NCBI GenBank assembly: GCA_017642885.1
Contig: JAEPOM010000002.1
Location: 273,735-337,734, forward strand
DNA: 64,000 nt
Direction of reading: 5' to 3'
Origin: Henriciella sp.
Lineage (GTDB): Bacteria; Pseudomonadota; Alphaproteobacteria; Caulobacterales; Hyphomonadaceae
Shown one piece after another: positions 44,998-54,803 of the stretch. The position numbers and the translations under genes were made by a program. Each line of letters begins with the position of its first letter. The first letter of the stretch is position 1. The notes below the pieces were generated by a model, which was given only the letters and a program-made list of their open reading frames with translations, was not told the DNA's origin and searched no databases.

Positions 44998-45532
44998 CTG
45001 TTTCTCCAAAGCGCCAATCGGCGCGATCTAGTCTGTGAACAAGGCAGTCATCGTCTTCATCAAACAGACGACGACCAATCGGTCGGAAGCCCAGGCGCTG
45101 ATAGAAGCGGTGGGCATCCGTGTTGGAATTCAAGGGGTCAATCAGGATGGCTTCGACCAGCCGATCAGCGAAGGCCATATTGATGGCGGTCGTCATCATC
45201 TCCGTACCATAACCTTTGCCGAGGCAATCGGATTCACCAATCCAGATATCCATTGCGCGCAAATTTGGTGGGCAATCTTCACCCCAATAATGCGTGCGCT
45301 CCAGCGCCGGGTCGATGATCTGCATGGCTCCAATCGGGCGGCCACTCAGCTCAGCTATGAAATAGGCACTGGCAGGATCGTCACCCACAATCTCGTCGGC
45401 CCAGACCGCGTCTTCAAACGCGATATCAGCCTCCGGATCATCGGTGGTTGCGGCGATCACATGCGGCTCGCGGTCCCATCTCTGCAGATGAGGCACGTCC
45501 GCTGTCGTGGCAGGTCGAAGAATAAAGGTCAT
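44990..45532 (-). CDS. GNAT acetyltransferase, AAC(6')-like
   Basis: A 180-residue GNAT enzyme. The acetyl-CoA loop is GKGYGTEMMTTA, and the C-terminal DPLNSNTDAHRFYQRLGFRP with FDEDDDCLVHRL resembles chromosomal AAC(6')-type and related acetyltransferases; no aminoglycoside resistance can be claimed from this. It sits between serC (18-base gap) and serA (8-base overlap with its chosen start), so it should be coexpressed with serine synthesis. Whether this is functional or a chance insertion into the operon is unknown. Confidence 0.85.
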   Translation of the reverse strand: MTFILRPATTADVPHLQRWDREPHVIAATTDDPEADIAFEDAVWADEIVGDDPASAYFIAELSGRPIGAMQIIDPALERTHYWGEDCPPNLRAMDIWIGESDCLGKGYGTEMMTTAINMAFADRLVEAILIDPLNSNTDAHRFYQRLGFRPIGRRLFDEDDDCLVHRLDRADWRFGETDA

Positions 45533-45550
45533 GGCCGGAGCCTGGCTTAT

Positions 45551-46714
45551 CTAAAGCGCTGCGAGCTCTTCCGCGAACGTCCAGTCGAGCCACGCCGTCA
45601 GCTTGGCGACATCGTCTGGCTCAACGGTAGCTCCGCACCAGATACGCAATCCGGGAGGGGCTTTTGCATAGCCGTTCGCGTCGTAACAGGCCTCTTCATC
45701 CTCCAGCCGTTTCATCATTCTTTTGATGAAGTCGCGCTGAGTTGGTTCGTCCATTTTGGCGAACGTCGGATGCACGATGGACAGTGTCACGCCGGAATTT
45801 GACCGCACCGCATCATCGGCGCACAGGAACTCAATCCAGTCGGTCTTGGCGACCCAGTCTTCGAGAATTTGAAGCGAGCGATCAGAGCGGGCCTTCAGCC
45901 CCTGATAGCCGCCACACTCTTCCGCCCAATCCAGCGCTTGAAGATAATCTTCCGTGCACAGGAGGGAGGGCGTGTTGATCGTATTCCCTTCGAACAGGGC
46001 TTCGTTCAGCTTACCGCCTTTGGTCATGCGGAACAGCTTTGGCAGCGGACGGTCTGGCTTGTAGCTCTCAAGGCGGCGCACCGCATTCGGCGACAGGATC
46101 AGCATGCCATGAGCCGCTTCCCCGCCGAGCACTTTTTGCCAGCTATATGTCACGACATCGAGCTTTTCCCACTCCATGTCCTGCGCAAACACAGCCGAGG
46201 TCGCATCGCAGATGACGACGCGATCAGGGTTTGGTTTGATCCAGTCTGCGTTGAGAACGCGGACGCCAGATGTGGTCCCGTTCCAGGTAAAGACGATGTC
46301 AGCATCGTCGCGCGCCTGCTCAAATGGTGGCAGCACGCCGTAATCGCCGACATGAATATTGCAATCTTCGAGTTTCAGTTCATTGACGGCGTCAGTGACC
46401 CAGTCCTTGCCGAAGCTTTCCCAGGCAAACACGTCCACCGCGCGCTGGCCGAGCATAGACCACATGCACATCTCAACCGCGCCCGTATCGGAAGCGGGAA
46501 CGATAGCGACACGGTAGTCTTCGGGCAGGCCGAGAATATCCTTGGTTCGTTCAATTGCCTGCTTCAGCTTGGCTTTCGCAGTCGCAGAGCGATGCGAGCG
46601 ACCAAGGGCGGCAGATTGTAGTTTTTCGAGAGAAAATCCGGGGCGCTTGGCCGTGGGTCCGGAAGAAAAATGCGGGCATGCAGGGCGCACGTCCGGCTTT
46701 GCGACGTCAGTCAT
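45551..46714 (-). CDS. serC: Phosphoserine aminotransferase
   Basis: Starting at ATG 46714 (MTDVAKPDVRPACPHFSSGP), after an AGGAG, gives 387 residues; the longer ORF adds 30 unrelated residues. It is the short alphaproteobacterial/archaeal-like SerC type. The PLP-binding Lys is in VTYSWQKVLGGEAAHGM, the Asp in VVICDATSAVFAQD, and the opening FSSGPTAKRPGFS is typical. It transfers an amino group from glutamate to 3-phosphohydroxypyruvate, right after SerA. It heads the serC-GNAT-serA unit, and the region upstream holds several RNA-like signals listed separately. Confidence 0.94.
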   Translation of the reverse strand: MTDVAKPDVRPACPHFSSGPTAKRPGFSLEKLQSAALGRSHRSATAKAKLKQAIERTKDILGLPEDYRVAIVPASDTGAVEMCMWSMLGQRAVDVFAWESFGKDWVTDAVNELKLEDCNIHVGDYGVLPPFEQARDDADIVFTWNGTTSGVRVLNADWIKPNPDRVVICDATSAVFAQDMEWEKLDVVTYSWQKVLGGEAAHGMLILSPNAVRRLESYKPDRPLPKLFRMTKGGKLNEALFEGNTINTPSLLCTEDYLQALDWAEECGGYQGLKARSDRSLQILEDWVAKTDWIEFLCADDAVRSNSGVTLSIVHPTFAKMDEPTQRDFIKRMMKRLEDEEACYDANGYAKAPPGLRIWCGATVEPDDVAKLTAWLDWTFAEELAAL

Positions 46715-46724
46715 CTGTTTTACT

Positions 46725-46742
46725 CCTATCCTTACAGATAGG
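46725..46742 (-). promoter_or_regulatory. Hairpin covering the serC ribosome-binding site
   Basis: In the serC mRNA sense the sequence CCTATC-TGTAAG-GATAGG forms a six-pair stem whose 3' arm leads into GGAG, the serC Shine-Dalgarno, 11 bases before the start codon. The hairpin could slow initiation. That this forms part of a serC leader RNA motif known from alphaproteobacteria is only a possibility. Confidence 0.5.
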
Positions 46743-46769
46743 CTGGCCCTCGTTGGGGAAGGCTGGCCC
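46740..46769. repeat. Tandem 10-base direct repeat upstream of serC
   Basis: AGGCTGGCCC occurs at 46740-46749 and again at 46760-46769, exactly 20 bases apart (two helical turns). Two copies on one face of the DNA could be binding half-sites; the sequence could also be part of the RNA leader. Confidence 0.5.
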
Positions 46770-46800
46770 ACGGCGCATATGGAGCAGCTATGGGCAGATA

Positions 46801-46868
46801 GCAAGGGGGTTTAGGAGTGATCAGTTCGCTTTTGTCGGCGAACTGATCTTTTTTGAGTGACCCCTTGC
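46801..46868. promoter_or_regulatory. Nested inverted repeats with a strong plus-strand terminator shape
   Basis: An outer GCAAGGGG/CCCCTTGC pair (46801-46808 and 46861-46868) encloses an inner perfect 11-base stem, GATCAGTTCGC/GCGAACTGATC (46819-46829 and 46838-46848), followed on the plus strand by TTTTTT. On the plus strand this is a textbook intrinsic terminator, but no plus-strand gene lies before it. On the minus strand the same structure would form the 5' part of the serC leader or the 3' end of the cupin transcript, without a T-tract. See findings. Confidence 0.6.
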
Positions 46869-46888
46869 GCCTATGGTTTGGTCAGAAC

Positions 46889-47506
46889 CTACTGATCCTT
46901 GGGGGGCATCCCATAAAGCGGGCGGACATCATCAGGCACAAGACTCATGTCGATGATGATTCCGCGTTCAGCCCCTACGCGACCGACAATTGCGCCTATC
47001 TCTGGCGGGGTTAAGTCACCAGCTGATGCCACCTCCATCGCAACGGCATCGAAAAAGTCGTCAAACTCTCCTTCTGAGGTTCCGACAAGCAAAGTCGCAT
47101 CGGTGTCGCCCGCGTTCCACAGTGCATGTGAGCCGCCGCGGGGCAGCATGACCAAACCACCGGGCGAGATCATCTTCCGTTCACCGTCGGCCATGAACGT
47201 GACAGTGCCTTCCCTGACATAAAAGAACTCATCTTCATGCGCATGAGTGTGGGGCGGCGCACCAGCACTGTTTGCGGGAACTTCGATCTCGAAAAGACTA
47301 AGGCCCGCCTGATTGGATGATGCATCTGCCAACCGCGTGGTCGGATGTAGCGGAAACTGGATCGCTTCTCCTTCGCCCGAATCGATCATTAGCGCAGGCT
47401 TCGGATCAGCCACACTCGATGTGTCGTCTGCGAAGCTGGATGATGTGCACGCCATGAGTGCGACCGCCGAAACCCCGATCAGCGCGCTGCTAGAAATAAA
47501 TGTCAT
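46889..47506 (-). CDS. Exported cupin-domain protein
   Basis: A 205-residue protein with an N-terminal export signal (VSAVALMACTSSSFA, which also reads as a possible lipobox LMAC). The cupin core has HTHAHEDEFFYVREGTVTFM, carrying the His-x-His-x4-Glu metal ligands, and a second motif PRGGSHALWN with the third His. Such single-cupin proteins bind metals or act as small dioxygenases or isomerases; no function can be named. It precedes serC on the same strand by about 170 bases that contain the leader structures. Confidence 0.8.
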   Translation of the reverse strand: MTFISSSALIGVSAVALMACTSSSFADDTSSVADPKPALMIDSGEGEAIQFPLHPTTRLADASSNQAGLSLFEIEVPANSAGAPPHTHAHEDEFFYVREGTVTFMADGERKMISPGGLVMLPRGGSHALWNAGDTDATLLVGTSEGEFDDFFDAVAMEVASAGDLTPPEIGAIVGRVGAERGIIIDMSLVPDDVRPLYGMPPKDQ

Positions 47507-47650
47507 TGTGAATCCTCCCTCAGTTTTGAGCAGGATGAGGGAGGTTTGTTAGTCCTGCAAGCTTCACGCTGGGGCTCTAACCGTTTTTTCGCTCCGAACT
47601 GGCCGGTTAGAAGCGAAAGCTTCAATCCAACCTCGGGGGCTGCTTGATGC

Positions 47651-47685
47651 AAAAAAACGCGCCCTCGCATCTTTGCGGGGCGCGT
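47651..47685 (-). terminator. Rho-independent terminator of the response regulator gene
   Basis: On the minus strand ACGCGCCC pairs with GGGCGCGT, extended inward by CGC/GCG, and a TTTTTTT run follows. It lies 25 bases after the response regulator stop. Confidence 0.88.
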
Positions 47686-47709
47686 CTTGAATTCTCACTC
47701 ATTGGCGGA

Positions 47710-48144
47710 TTAGGCCGCGGCAGCGATGCGTCCTTCTGCTCCTGGCATCTGGTCGAGCAGGAAGTCGTGGAAAGTTTCGGCACGCTGGATAAAGCGATTG
47801 AAGGGTAGTTTTGCTTTAAAGATCGCAGCGGGAGCAACATTCGCCCCGCACTTCAGAGCAGTCTCGACGGCCTGGTCTCGCTCAGGCTGGGCTGAACAGA
47901 CCGCGATGCGGTGTTTACCCATATTGGCGACCCGCGCGATGGTCATGTCACCATCGAAGCTGTCAGGCAGAGTCAGATCCAGGACGACCAGATCGAAGCG
48001 TTCCAGACGCAGGCGGTTTTCCGCCTCCATCAGGGTCGTTGCCATTACCAGATCAACTGGCACACGTGCCCGAGCTGCTTTGTCTGCTGCTACCAGCAGA
48101 AGGTCACGCACCGGTTCGTGATCTTCGACCCAAAGAACTTTCAT
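47710..48144 (-). CDS. Single-domain response regulator (CheY-like)
   Basis: A 144-residue receiver domain with no output domain. The acidic pair is E7-D8 (MKVLWVEDHEPVRD), the phosphorylation site D56 lies in LVVLDLTLPDS, the switch Ser is in AVCSAQPERD, and a Lys is in the AAIFKAKLPFNRF segment. Such proteins act by binding partners when phosphorylated by a sensor kinase. No kinase is nearby, so it is an orphan. A strong terminator follows. Confidence 0.85.
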   Translation of the reverse strand: MKVLWVEDHEPVRDLLLVAADKAARARVPVDLVMATTLMEAENRLRLERFDLVVLDLTLPDSFDGDMTIARVANMGKHRIAVCSAQPERDQAVETALKCGANVAPAAIFKAKLPFNRFIQRAETFHDFLLDQMPGAEGRIAAAA

Positions 48145-48369
48145 CTAACTACCCTATGTAAGACTCTACTCTGTTTTCCCCGGCGCTTCTCGCCTGCCCT
48201 CTTCTGAACACACTTTGCCACCGACGGATTACGGGATGGTAAAGCGAAAGTGACCAAAGTGTTGACAATGCTACAGATTCAGCCGCGCTGAGACCTGTCG
48301 TCGCCAAGCTGGCACGAACTGTGATAGAACACTCACAATGGCCGTAGATGCCAATGGAGACAGGACTTT

Positions 48370-49272
48370 ATGGCGGGAAAAACCCTTCCAGCTGCAAGCA
48401 CACATGCCGCCTTTTTGGCCGAGCTGGAGGCCAGTGACGACCATATTGTCGATCGACTAATAAAAGAAAGATGCCCGAGTTTTGTCGATCATTGGAGCTG
48501 GACCATGGTTCGTCCGCTGCTTTATTCGGTGCTCGGTTATGACCGCGCCTGCCGGATGGCGGACTATTTGCAAACGCTGAATGGCGGCGACAGTTTCGAT
48601 CACCTAACTCAGGAACTGTCTGTCGACTTGACCCTGAATGCAATCGAAAGAATGCCGAGAGAAGGTCGCCTAGTCGTAGCGGCGAATCATCCAACCGGTC
48701 TCGCCGATGGTGTTGCTGTCTGGGATGCCTTGCGCCGGGTGCGTCGGGATATCGTTTTCTTTGCCAATGCGGACGCTTTGCGCGTAAACCCCGGATTCTC
48801 AGATGTCCTGATCCCGGTCGAGTGGGTGATCGACAAGCGCTCACCCGCCAAGACCCGCGAAACGCTGCGTCTCGCCAAGGAAGCCTTTGCCGAAGAAAAA
48901 TGCGTGGTGATCTTCCCGTCCGGAAAACTCGCCAAGAAAATTGATGGCATCCTGACCGAGCACGAGTGGATGCCAACCGTTGTCAGCCTGGCGCGAAAGC
49001 ACAAGGCCCCGGTCCAGCCGCTCAATCTGCAAGCCAAAAATTCCTGGCTCTATTATCTGCTGTCCAACGTGAATGGGGAGCTTCGCGACATCACGCTGTT
49101 CCACGAGCTTCTCAATAAGCGCGGCAGCCCGTTCGAAATGACGTTCGGGCCGCTGATCGAACCAGAGCGTTTCGATGGCGACGCGGCCGCGCACACTCTG
49201 GCGCTCCGTGAGTATGTCGCAACCCACCTCACGGCAGGCCACGACACTGAATTTATGTCAGTTGAGGACTAA
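48370..49272 (+). CDS. Phospholipid/glycerol acyltransferase of the PlsC fold (hemolysin/OlsA-like)
   Basis: A 300-residue protein with a PlsC-type domain. The motif [15 protein letters not shown] has His107 and Asp113 in the H-x5-D spacing seen in the hemolysin/OlsA-like branch, not the H-x4-D of classic PlsC, and [12 protein letters not shown] is the second block. A related role would be acylating a lyso-lipid, such as an ornithine or phospho-lipid, at the inner membrane, but the substrate is not shown. Its stop overlaps the secA stop by four bases (convergent). Confidence 0.75.
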   Translation: MAGKTLPAASTHAAFLAELEASDDHIVDRLIKERCPSFVDHWSWTMVRPLLYSVLGYDRACRMADYLQTLNGGDSFDHLTQELSVDLTLNAIERMPREGRLVVAANHPTGLADGVAVWDALRRVRRDIVFFANADALRVNPGFSDVLIPVEWVIDKRSPAKTRETLRLAKEAFAEEKCVVIFPSGKLAKKIDGILTEHEWMPTVVSLARKHKAPVQPLNLQAKNSWLYYLLSNVNGELRDITLFHELLNKRGSPFEMTFGPLIEPERFDGDAAAHTLALREYVATHLTAGHDTEFMSVED

Positions 49273-52022
49273 GCCTGCTTCGCGCCTGCAGATAGCGAGC
49301 CGTGGCAATGCTTGTACTTCTTGCCGGATCCGCATGGGCATGGCGCGTTGCGCGGGGTGTTGGCCCACTTTTCTTCGGCTTGCGCCACCATGGAGTGCGG
49401 GGCCTGTTCAGCGACGCCTTGCGGGGTTCCGGGGCGCTGGTTTTCACCCGTATCCGGATCGAGGCTGGTCTCGAACGTCTGCTGCGGCGGAGTTGGCACC
49501 GGGCGCGGCTGCGGTGGTTGAACCTGCGCATTCATCAGCCAGCGCGTTACTTCAAGACGCATCTCTGACAGCATGTCATAGAACAGCTTGAAGGCTTCTT
49601 CCTTGAATTCGTTCAGCGGATCCCGCTGACCATAGGAGCGCAGGTGAATGACTGAGCGCAACTGATCGATCTGCTGCAAGTGCTGGCGCCAGCGGCCATC
49701 GAGCACCTGAAGCAGGATCTGCTTTTCGATCATCCGGAACTGACCATCCGCGGCCAGTTGGGTTTTCTCGTCATAAGCGGATTTCGCGGCTTCATGCATA
49801 CGTTGCGACACTTCTGCATTGGCAACACCTTCTTCGGCGGCCCAATCAGCGAGCGGTAGTTCGAGGCCCAGCAGCTCCTGGCAGCGCTCGCTCAAACCGT
49901 CCGTATCCCAAAGTTCAGCGTGCGCTTTTTCCGGCATGTGGTGTGCGACGATCCCGTCAATCACCTGGTCCCGCATGTCTTCAACTTCTTCCAGCACGCT
50001 GTCGGCATGCATGAAATCGATACGCTGCTCGAAGATCACTTTGCGCTGGTCGTTGATGACATCGTCATATTTCAGGACATTTTTCCGAATGTCGAAATTG
50101 CGCTGTTCGATCTTTTTCTGCGAGGTTTCGATCGCCTTGTTCATCCAAGGGTGAGTGATGCCCTCGTCTTCCTTGATGCCGAGGCCTTTCATGATCGAAT
50201 TTAGACGCTCTGCCGCAAAGACGCGCATTAGATCATCTTCGACAGAGATAAAGAATTTCGACTTGCCCGGGTCACCTTGTCGACCTGTTCGGCCGCGAAG
50301 CTGGTTATCGATCCGCCGGCTTTCATGGCGCTCGGTGCCGAGGACATAGAGTCCACCCGCTTCAAGCGCGCGCTTCTTGGCCACTTCGATCTCGGCTTTG
50401 ATCTGATCCGTGATCAGCTGCAATTCGCCTTCGGACGGTTCGTTACCATGCTTCTCGACATGCTCTTCAACCGCTTTCGCGATGCGCATCTCAAGGTTGC
50501 CGCCGAGCTGAATATCGGTTCCGCGGCCAGCCATATTGGTGGCAACCGTAATCGCACCAGGAACACCGGCATTAGCGACAATTTCGGCTTCCTGCGCGTG
50601 GTGGCGCGCGTTCAGAACTTTATGAGGGATTTTTGCCGCCGTCAGATAGGTCGAAACGATTTCTGACTTTTCAATAGATGCGGTACCCAGCAAGACCGGC
50701 TGCCCTTTAGCGCGGGCTTCGCGGACCTCTTCGACGATTTCTTTGTATTTTGCAGCGGCCACACGATAGACGACATCATCATCATCGATCCGTTGAATCG
50801 GCTTGTTGGTCGGCAGCTCGAACGTTGAAAGCCCATAAATGTCGGCAAATTCCGGGGCTTCGGTCATCGCTGTGCCGGTCATACCAGCAAGCTTGTCATA
50901 GAGACGGAAATAGTTCTGGAACGTGATTGATGCCAGAGTCTGGTTTTCCGGCTTGATGTCGACGTTCTCTTTTGCCTCGATCGCCTGATGCAGACCTTCC
51001 GACAAGCGACGCCCTTCCATCATGCGACCGGTGAACTCATCGATCAGCATGACCTGATCATCCTTGACGATATAGTCTTTGTCGCGGTGGAACAGTTTGT
51101 GCGCTTTTAGAGCCTGATTCGAGTGATGAACGATCGACACGTTGGCGGGATCCCATAGTGACCCTTCCAGGATACCTGCTTCTGTGAGCAGGCTTTCCAT
51201 TCGCTCCAGTCCCTCTTCGGTGAATACGACCGAGCGCATCTTCTCATCGAGATCGATATCTTCGTCATCGAGTTTGGGAATGAACTGGTCGATGGTTCGA
51301 TACAGTTCAGAGCGGTCATCGGTTGGACCCGAAATAATCAGAGGCGTCCGCGCTTCATCAATAAGAATAGAATCGACTTCATCGACGATTGCGAATGAAT
51401 GACGTCGCTGGACCATCTGATCCAGCGAGTATTTCATGTTATCGCGCAGATAATCGAACCCGTACTCATTATTCGTTCCGTACGTGATATCGCAAGCATA
51501 GGCGTCGCGGCGTTCTTCATCGGACATGCGGCCGCCACCCGGCACTTCTCCGCGGATCACTCCCGTTGTTAGGCCAAGGAAGCCATAAAGCTTGCCCATC
51601 CATTCGGCGTCGCGCGCAGCGAGGTAGTCGTTCACGGTAATCACGTGAACGCCTTCGCCTTTCAAGGCGTTCAGATAGACGGGCAGCGTCGCAACGAGCG
51701 TTTTACCTTCACCCGTGCGCATCTCTGCGATGGCGCCATTGTGAAGCACCATACCGCCGAGCAGCTGGACATCAAAGTGGCGCATACCAAGAGAGCGTTT
51801 TGCCCCCTCTCGGACGACAGCAAACGCCTCGTCCAGAATATCATCCAGAGTGGCACCGTCGGACAGGCGCTTGCGAAATTCATTTGTTTTCGCGCGCAGC
51901 GCTTGGTCAGACAGCGCTTCGATCATCGGCTCGAGCGTATTGATCTTCTGAACACGGCGACGAAGCGGCTTGAGCTTGCGATCGTTGACTGAACCGAAAA
52001 TCTTTTGCGCAAAGGATTTCAT
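49269..52022 (-). CDS. secA: Preprotein translocase ATPase SecA
   Basis: About 917 residues from ATG 52022 ([18 protein letters not shown]); a GTG at 52037 would add five. It pushes unfolded preproteins through SecYEG. Present are the Walker A loop [14 protein letters not shown], Walker [16 protein letters not shown], the helicase [16 protein letters not shown], and the [10 protein letters not shown] motif. A C-terminal SEC-C zinc motif [16 protein letters not shown] binds SecB. All regions of a full alphaproteobacterial SecA are here. It is divergent from the parvulin lipoprotein gene. Confidence 0.98.
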   Translation of the reverse strand: MKSFAQKIFGSVNDRKLKPLRRRVQKINTLEPMIEALSDQALRAKTNEFRKRLSDGATLDDILDEAFAVVREGAKRSLGMRHFDVQLLGGMVLHNGAIAEMRTGEGKTLVATLPVYLNALKGEGVHVITVNDYLAARDAEWMGKLYGFLGLTTGVIRGEVPGGGRMSDEERRDAYACDITYGTNNEYGFDYLRDNMKYSLDQMVQRRHSFAIVDEVDSILIDEARTPLIISGPTDDRSELYRTIDQFIPKLDDEDIDLDEKMRSVVFTEEGLERMESLLTEAGILEGSLWDPANVSIVHHSNQALKAHKLFHRDKDYIVKDDQVMLIDEFTGRMMEGRRLSEGLHQAIEAKENVDIKPENQTLASITFQNYFRLYDKLAGMTGTAMTEAPEFADIYGLSTFELPTNKPIQRIDDDDVVYRVAAAKYKEIVEEVREARAKGQPVLLGTASIEKSEIVSTYLTAAKIPHKVLNARHHAQEAEIVANAGVPGAITVATNMAGRGTDIQLGGNLEMRIAKAVEEHVEKHGNEPSEGELQLITDQIKAEIEVAKKRALEAGGLYVLGTERHESRRIDNQLRGRTGRQGDPGKSKFFISVEDDLMRVFAAERLNSIMKGLGIKEDEGITHPWMNKAIETSQKKIEQRNFDIRKNVLKYDDVINDQRKVIFEQRIDFMHADSVLEEVEDMRDQVIDGIVAHHMPEKAHAELWDTDGLSERCQELLGLELPLADWAAEEGVANAEVSQRMHEAAKSAYDEKTQLAADGQFRMIEKQILLQVLDGRWRQHLQQIDQLRSVIHLRSYGQRDPLNEFKEEAFKLFYDMLSEMRLEVTRWLMNAQVQPPQPRPVPTPPQQTFETSLDPDTGENQRPGTPQGVAEQAPHSMVAQAEEKWANTPRNAPCPCGSGKKYKHCHGSLSAGAKQA

Positions 52023-52192
52023 GGGAGGCTGTACCACACTGTTTGAACGGACCCTGAAACCACAAATTTCTTTCCAGGATATGGACGCGTGTTAAATGCA
52101 TCCTGAACAAGTCTCTCGACCAGGACTTCAAGCGGACTTAAGAACGCCGCATACGCGTGTCAATCAGGCGAATGCCGCAAAGGAATGCCGAT

Positions 52193-53125
52193 ATGCTTGA
52201 GAATTTCCGCTCTATGGGCGTCGTGATTGCAGCGACCGCCATTCTAGCTGGCCTGACCGCCTGCGATTCCGAGCCGCCCATTGCAACCGTGACCTCAACC
52301 TATGAGGGTGAGACCGCTGCGATTGTGAACGGTGAGCCGATCTATTTCAGCGATGTTGAACTGGAGGCCGTGGCCCAGGGGCAAATCGAACCGGGCTCAG
52401 AATTCACGACCAGCCATCCCGAGTATCATCAGGCGCTTGAGCAGTTGATCGATCAGAGGCTTTTGGCTCAGGAAGCACTGGCCAGAGGGCTGGACCAGGA
52501 TCCAGCGGCGCGGCGGAGGCTGGAGTCCGGTCGCGAACGCCTGCTCGGAAATATCCTCGTTGAAAGCCTCGTCGCCGGCGAAGTGACCGAGGACGCCATC
52601 GATCTGATGTATGAGGAGCAAGTCAAACTTCAGCAGCTCGACGACGAAGTTCGTGTGCGGTTCATTCTGGTCGAGACGAGTGATGCCGCAAACGCCATTC
52701 AGGCGGAACTCACAGATGGCCGGGACTTTGCTGAAGCCGCCCTAGCGCACTCTACTGATACAAGCACGCGTCTTGATGGCGGCGATCTGGGCTGGGTCAA
52801 TCCGAATGAATTGGCCGATCCGTTTCCTGCGATTATCGGCGATACCCAAACCGGGTCATTCTCCGGTCCGTTCGAAACCTCTCGCGGTTGGAACATTCTG
52901 AAAGTCGACGAACGCCGTACCAAGCCGCCTAAGACCAAAGCTGAAATGCGGCCGGAGATTATTACCTTTCTCACCTTCACTCAGATCAGCGACATCTTGC
53001 GCGAGCTTCGCAATTCGGCGGACATTCAGCAACGTGATCCAAGTGAGCTGCTACAAGACAGAGAGACAGCATCCGAATCCTCTCCGTCAGACGATGCTTC
53101 CGTTCCAGAGACCCCTGAAGAATGA
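52193..53125 (+). CDS. Parvulin-type peptidyl-prolyl isomerase lipoprotein
   Basis: The start at 52193 (MLENFRSMGVVIAATAILAG) follows an AAAGGAA; the product has 310 residues with the lipobox LTAC. After an N-terminal SurA/PrsA-like helical part (EYHQALEQLIDQRLLAQEAL) comes a rotamase domain of the PpiC type (VRVRFILVETSDAANAIQAEL, then GGDLGWVNPNELADPF and GPFETSRGWNILKVDE). It probably helps fold exported proteins at the membrane. The C-terminal ~25 residues are acidic and low-complexity. It overlaps argJ by four bases (ATGA) and lies beside secA, a conserved neighbourhood in Caulobacterales as far as I know. Confidence 0.88.
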   Translation: MLENFRSMGVVIAATAILAGLTACDSEPPIATVTSTYEGETAAIVNGEPIYFSDVELEAVAQGQIEPGSEFTTSHPEYHQALEQLIDQRLLAQEALARGLDQDPAARRRLESGRERLLGNILVESLVAGEVTEDAIDLMYEEQVKLQQLDDEVRVRFILVETSDAANAIQAELTDGRDFAEAALAHSTDTSTRLDGGDLGWVNPNELADPFPAIIGDTQTGSFSGPFETSRGWNILKVDERRTKPPKTKAEMRPEIITFLTFTQISDILRELRNSADIQQRDPSELLQDRETASESSPSDDASVPETPEE

Positions 53126-54372
53126 ATCTGAAACCCTCCCCGTTTGCGCCGGCCCGGTTCCCCGACTTGCCCGAAGTGAAAGGCGTGCGCGCCGCAACCG
53201 CGTCTCGCGGATTCTACGCGGGCCGCGGGGAACCACGCGATGATGTATTCCTGTTCGCATTCGACCCGGGAACGACCTGTGCGGGCGTATTCACTCAATC
53301 TTCCACTGCCTCAGCCGATGTGAGGTGGTGCCGGGACGCGCTGGCCGCGAGCGGCGGACAAACGGCCGCTTTGGTCGTAAACTCCGGCAACTCAAATGCG
53401 TTTACCGGCGCAAAAGGCGTGCTCAAGAATGACGCCACGCTGGCCGCCATGACGACAGCACTTGGCTGCGAAAGGGACGCGTGTTTTCTCGGTGCGACAG
53501 GAGTGATCGGGGAACCCCTTCCCGATCCGAATTATGTCGGCAGCATTGTCCCGCAAATGGCTAACGTGCTCGATACACCAGATTGGCAGGCCTGTGCGCG
53601 GGCATTTATGACCACTGACACATTTGCCAAAGGCGCAGGATTTGAACGGCGCATTGGCGATCACGACATCGCCTTTTCCGGCATCGCCAAAGGCTCAGGC
53701 ATGATCGCACCAAACATGGCGACCATGCTGGCATACGTCTTCACCGACGCCGCCGTTTCACCAGAGATCCTGGACCGAGCGTTGAGAGCCGCGTGCGACC
53801 AGAGCTTCAACGCGATCACGGTGGATAGCGACACTTCGACCTCTGACAGCCTGATGGTTTTCGCCACGGGCGCCACCGGCGATGCTGCGATCAGTTCAGA
53901 AGCTGACCCGCGCTACTCCACATTCGCCGCTGCCCTCTCAGATATTTGCCGGGAGCTCGCCATGCTCATCGTCAAGGATGGCGAAGGGGCGAGCAAGTTC
54001 ATAACGATCCAAGTTGATGGTGCAGTCTCGGACGCATCGGCGCGAACTATCGCCGCCGATATTGCCAATAGCCCTTTGGTGAAAACCGCCCTTGCGGCCA
54101 ATGACGCCAATTGGGGGCGCGTCGTGATGGCGGTTGGAAAATCGGGCGAGCCAATCGATCTGGACGCGCTGTCGATCTGGTTTGGTGATGTGCAGGTTGC
54201 TGAATCGGGCGGGCGGTCAGAGGACTATGACGAAGCCCGCGCGAGCGCAGCGGTAACCGAGCCCGAGATTACCATCCGTGTCCGCGTCGGAACCGGCCCG
54301 GGACGCTCAACAGTATACACATGTGATCTGACGCACGCCTATGTCGACATCAACGGAGCCTATCGGACGTGA
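53122..54372 (+). CDS. argJ: Bifunctional ornithine acetyltransferase / N-acetylglutamate synthase
   Basis: A 416-residue enzyme moving the acetyl group between N-acetylornithine and glutamate, which makes the arginine pathway cyclic. It self-cleaves at the conserved AT-ML site, here in MIAPNMATMLAYVFTDA, freeing the catalytic Thr. Other markers: the VVNSGNSNAFTG oxyanion region, ATGVIGEPLP and VDSDTSTSDSLMVFATG. The start overlaps the parvulin gene (ATGA), and its stop overlaps the mutT GTG, so three genes are coupled. Confidence 0.96.
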   Translation: MNLKPSPFAPARFPDLPEVKGVRAATASRGFYAGRGEPRDDVFLFAFDPGTTCAGVFTQSSTASADVRWCRDALAASGGQTAALVVNSGNSNAFTGAKGVLKNDATLAAMTTALGCERDACFLGATGVIGEPLPDPNYVGSIVPQMANVLDTPDWQACARAFMTTDTFAKGAGFERRIGDHDIAFSGIAKGSGMIAPNMATMLAYVFTDAAVSPEILDRALRAACDQSFNAITVDSDTSTSDSLMVFATGATGDAAISSEADPRYSTFAAALSDICRELAMLIVKDGEGASKFITIQVDGAVSDASARTIAADIANSPLVKTALAANDANWGRVVMAVGKSGEPIDLDALSIWFGDVQVAESGGRSEDYDEARASAAVTEPEITIRVRVGTGPGRSTVYTCDLTHAYVDINGAYRT

Positions 54373-54803
54373 AGGTCGTCTATGTTGTCGCGGCCGCCCT
54401 TATCAATCCTGATGGAAAGATACTGCTGGCGCGGCGCCCGGAAGGGAAAGCCATGGCAGGATTGTGGGAATTTCCAGGTGGAAAGATTGAACCTGGCGAG
54501 CGTCCGGAGCAGGCTCTCACGCGCGAATTGGCCGAGGAATTGTCCATTACAGTTAGCGAATGCGACCTCAATCCGTTGACATTTGCCAGTCACACTTACG
54601 AGAAATTTCATCTTTTTATGCCCTTATACTCCATACAAAAATGGAGGGGGACACCACTTCCAAATGAAGGACAGCAACTGGCTTGGGTCACCCCAGACGA
54701 GTTGCACAACTATCCGGCGCCTGCCGCAGATATTCCTTTGTTTGATTTCCTGGTGGCCAGAAATAGAGCGGATGAAGATGAGCGTAGATCTGAAAGCCCT
54801 TAA
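54369..54803 (+). CDS. mutT: 8-oxo-dGTP diphosphatase (MutT, Nudix)
   Basis: A 144-residue Nudix hydrolase that clears oxidised nucleotides. The Nudix box GGKIEPGERPEQALTRELAEEL matches G-x5-E-x7-R-E-x2-E-E in full. The start is a GTG overlapping the argJ TGA (GTGA), which gives the family's usual size with KVVYVVAAALINPDGKILLARR at the front. It is the last gene of the parvulin-argJ-mutT unit; the Flp pilin gene begins inside its end. Confidence 0.93.
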   Translation: MKVVYVVAAALINPDGKILLARRPEGKAMAGLWEFPGGKIEPGERPEQALTRELAEELSITVSECDLNPLTFASHTYEKFHLFMPLYSIQKWRGTPLPNEGQQLAWVTPDELHNYPAPAADIPLFDFLVARNRADEDERRSESP

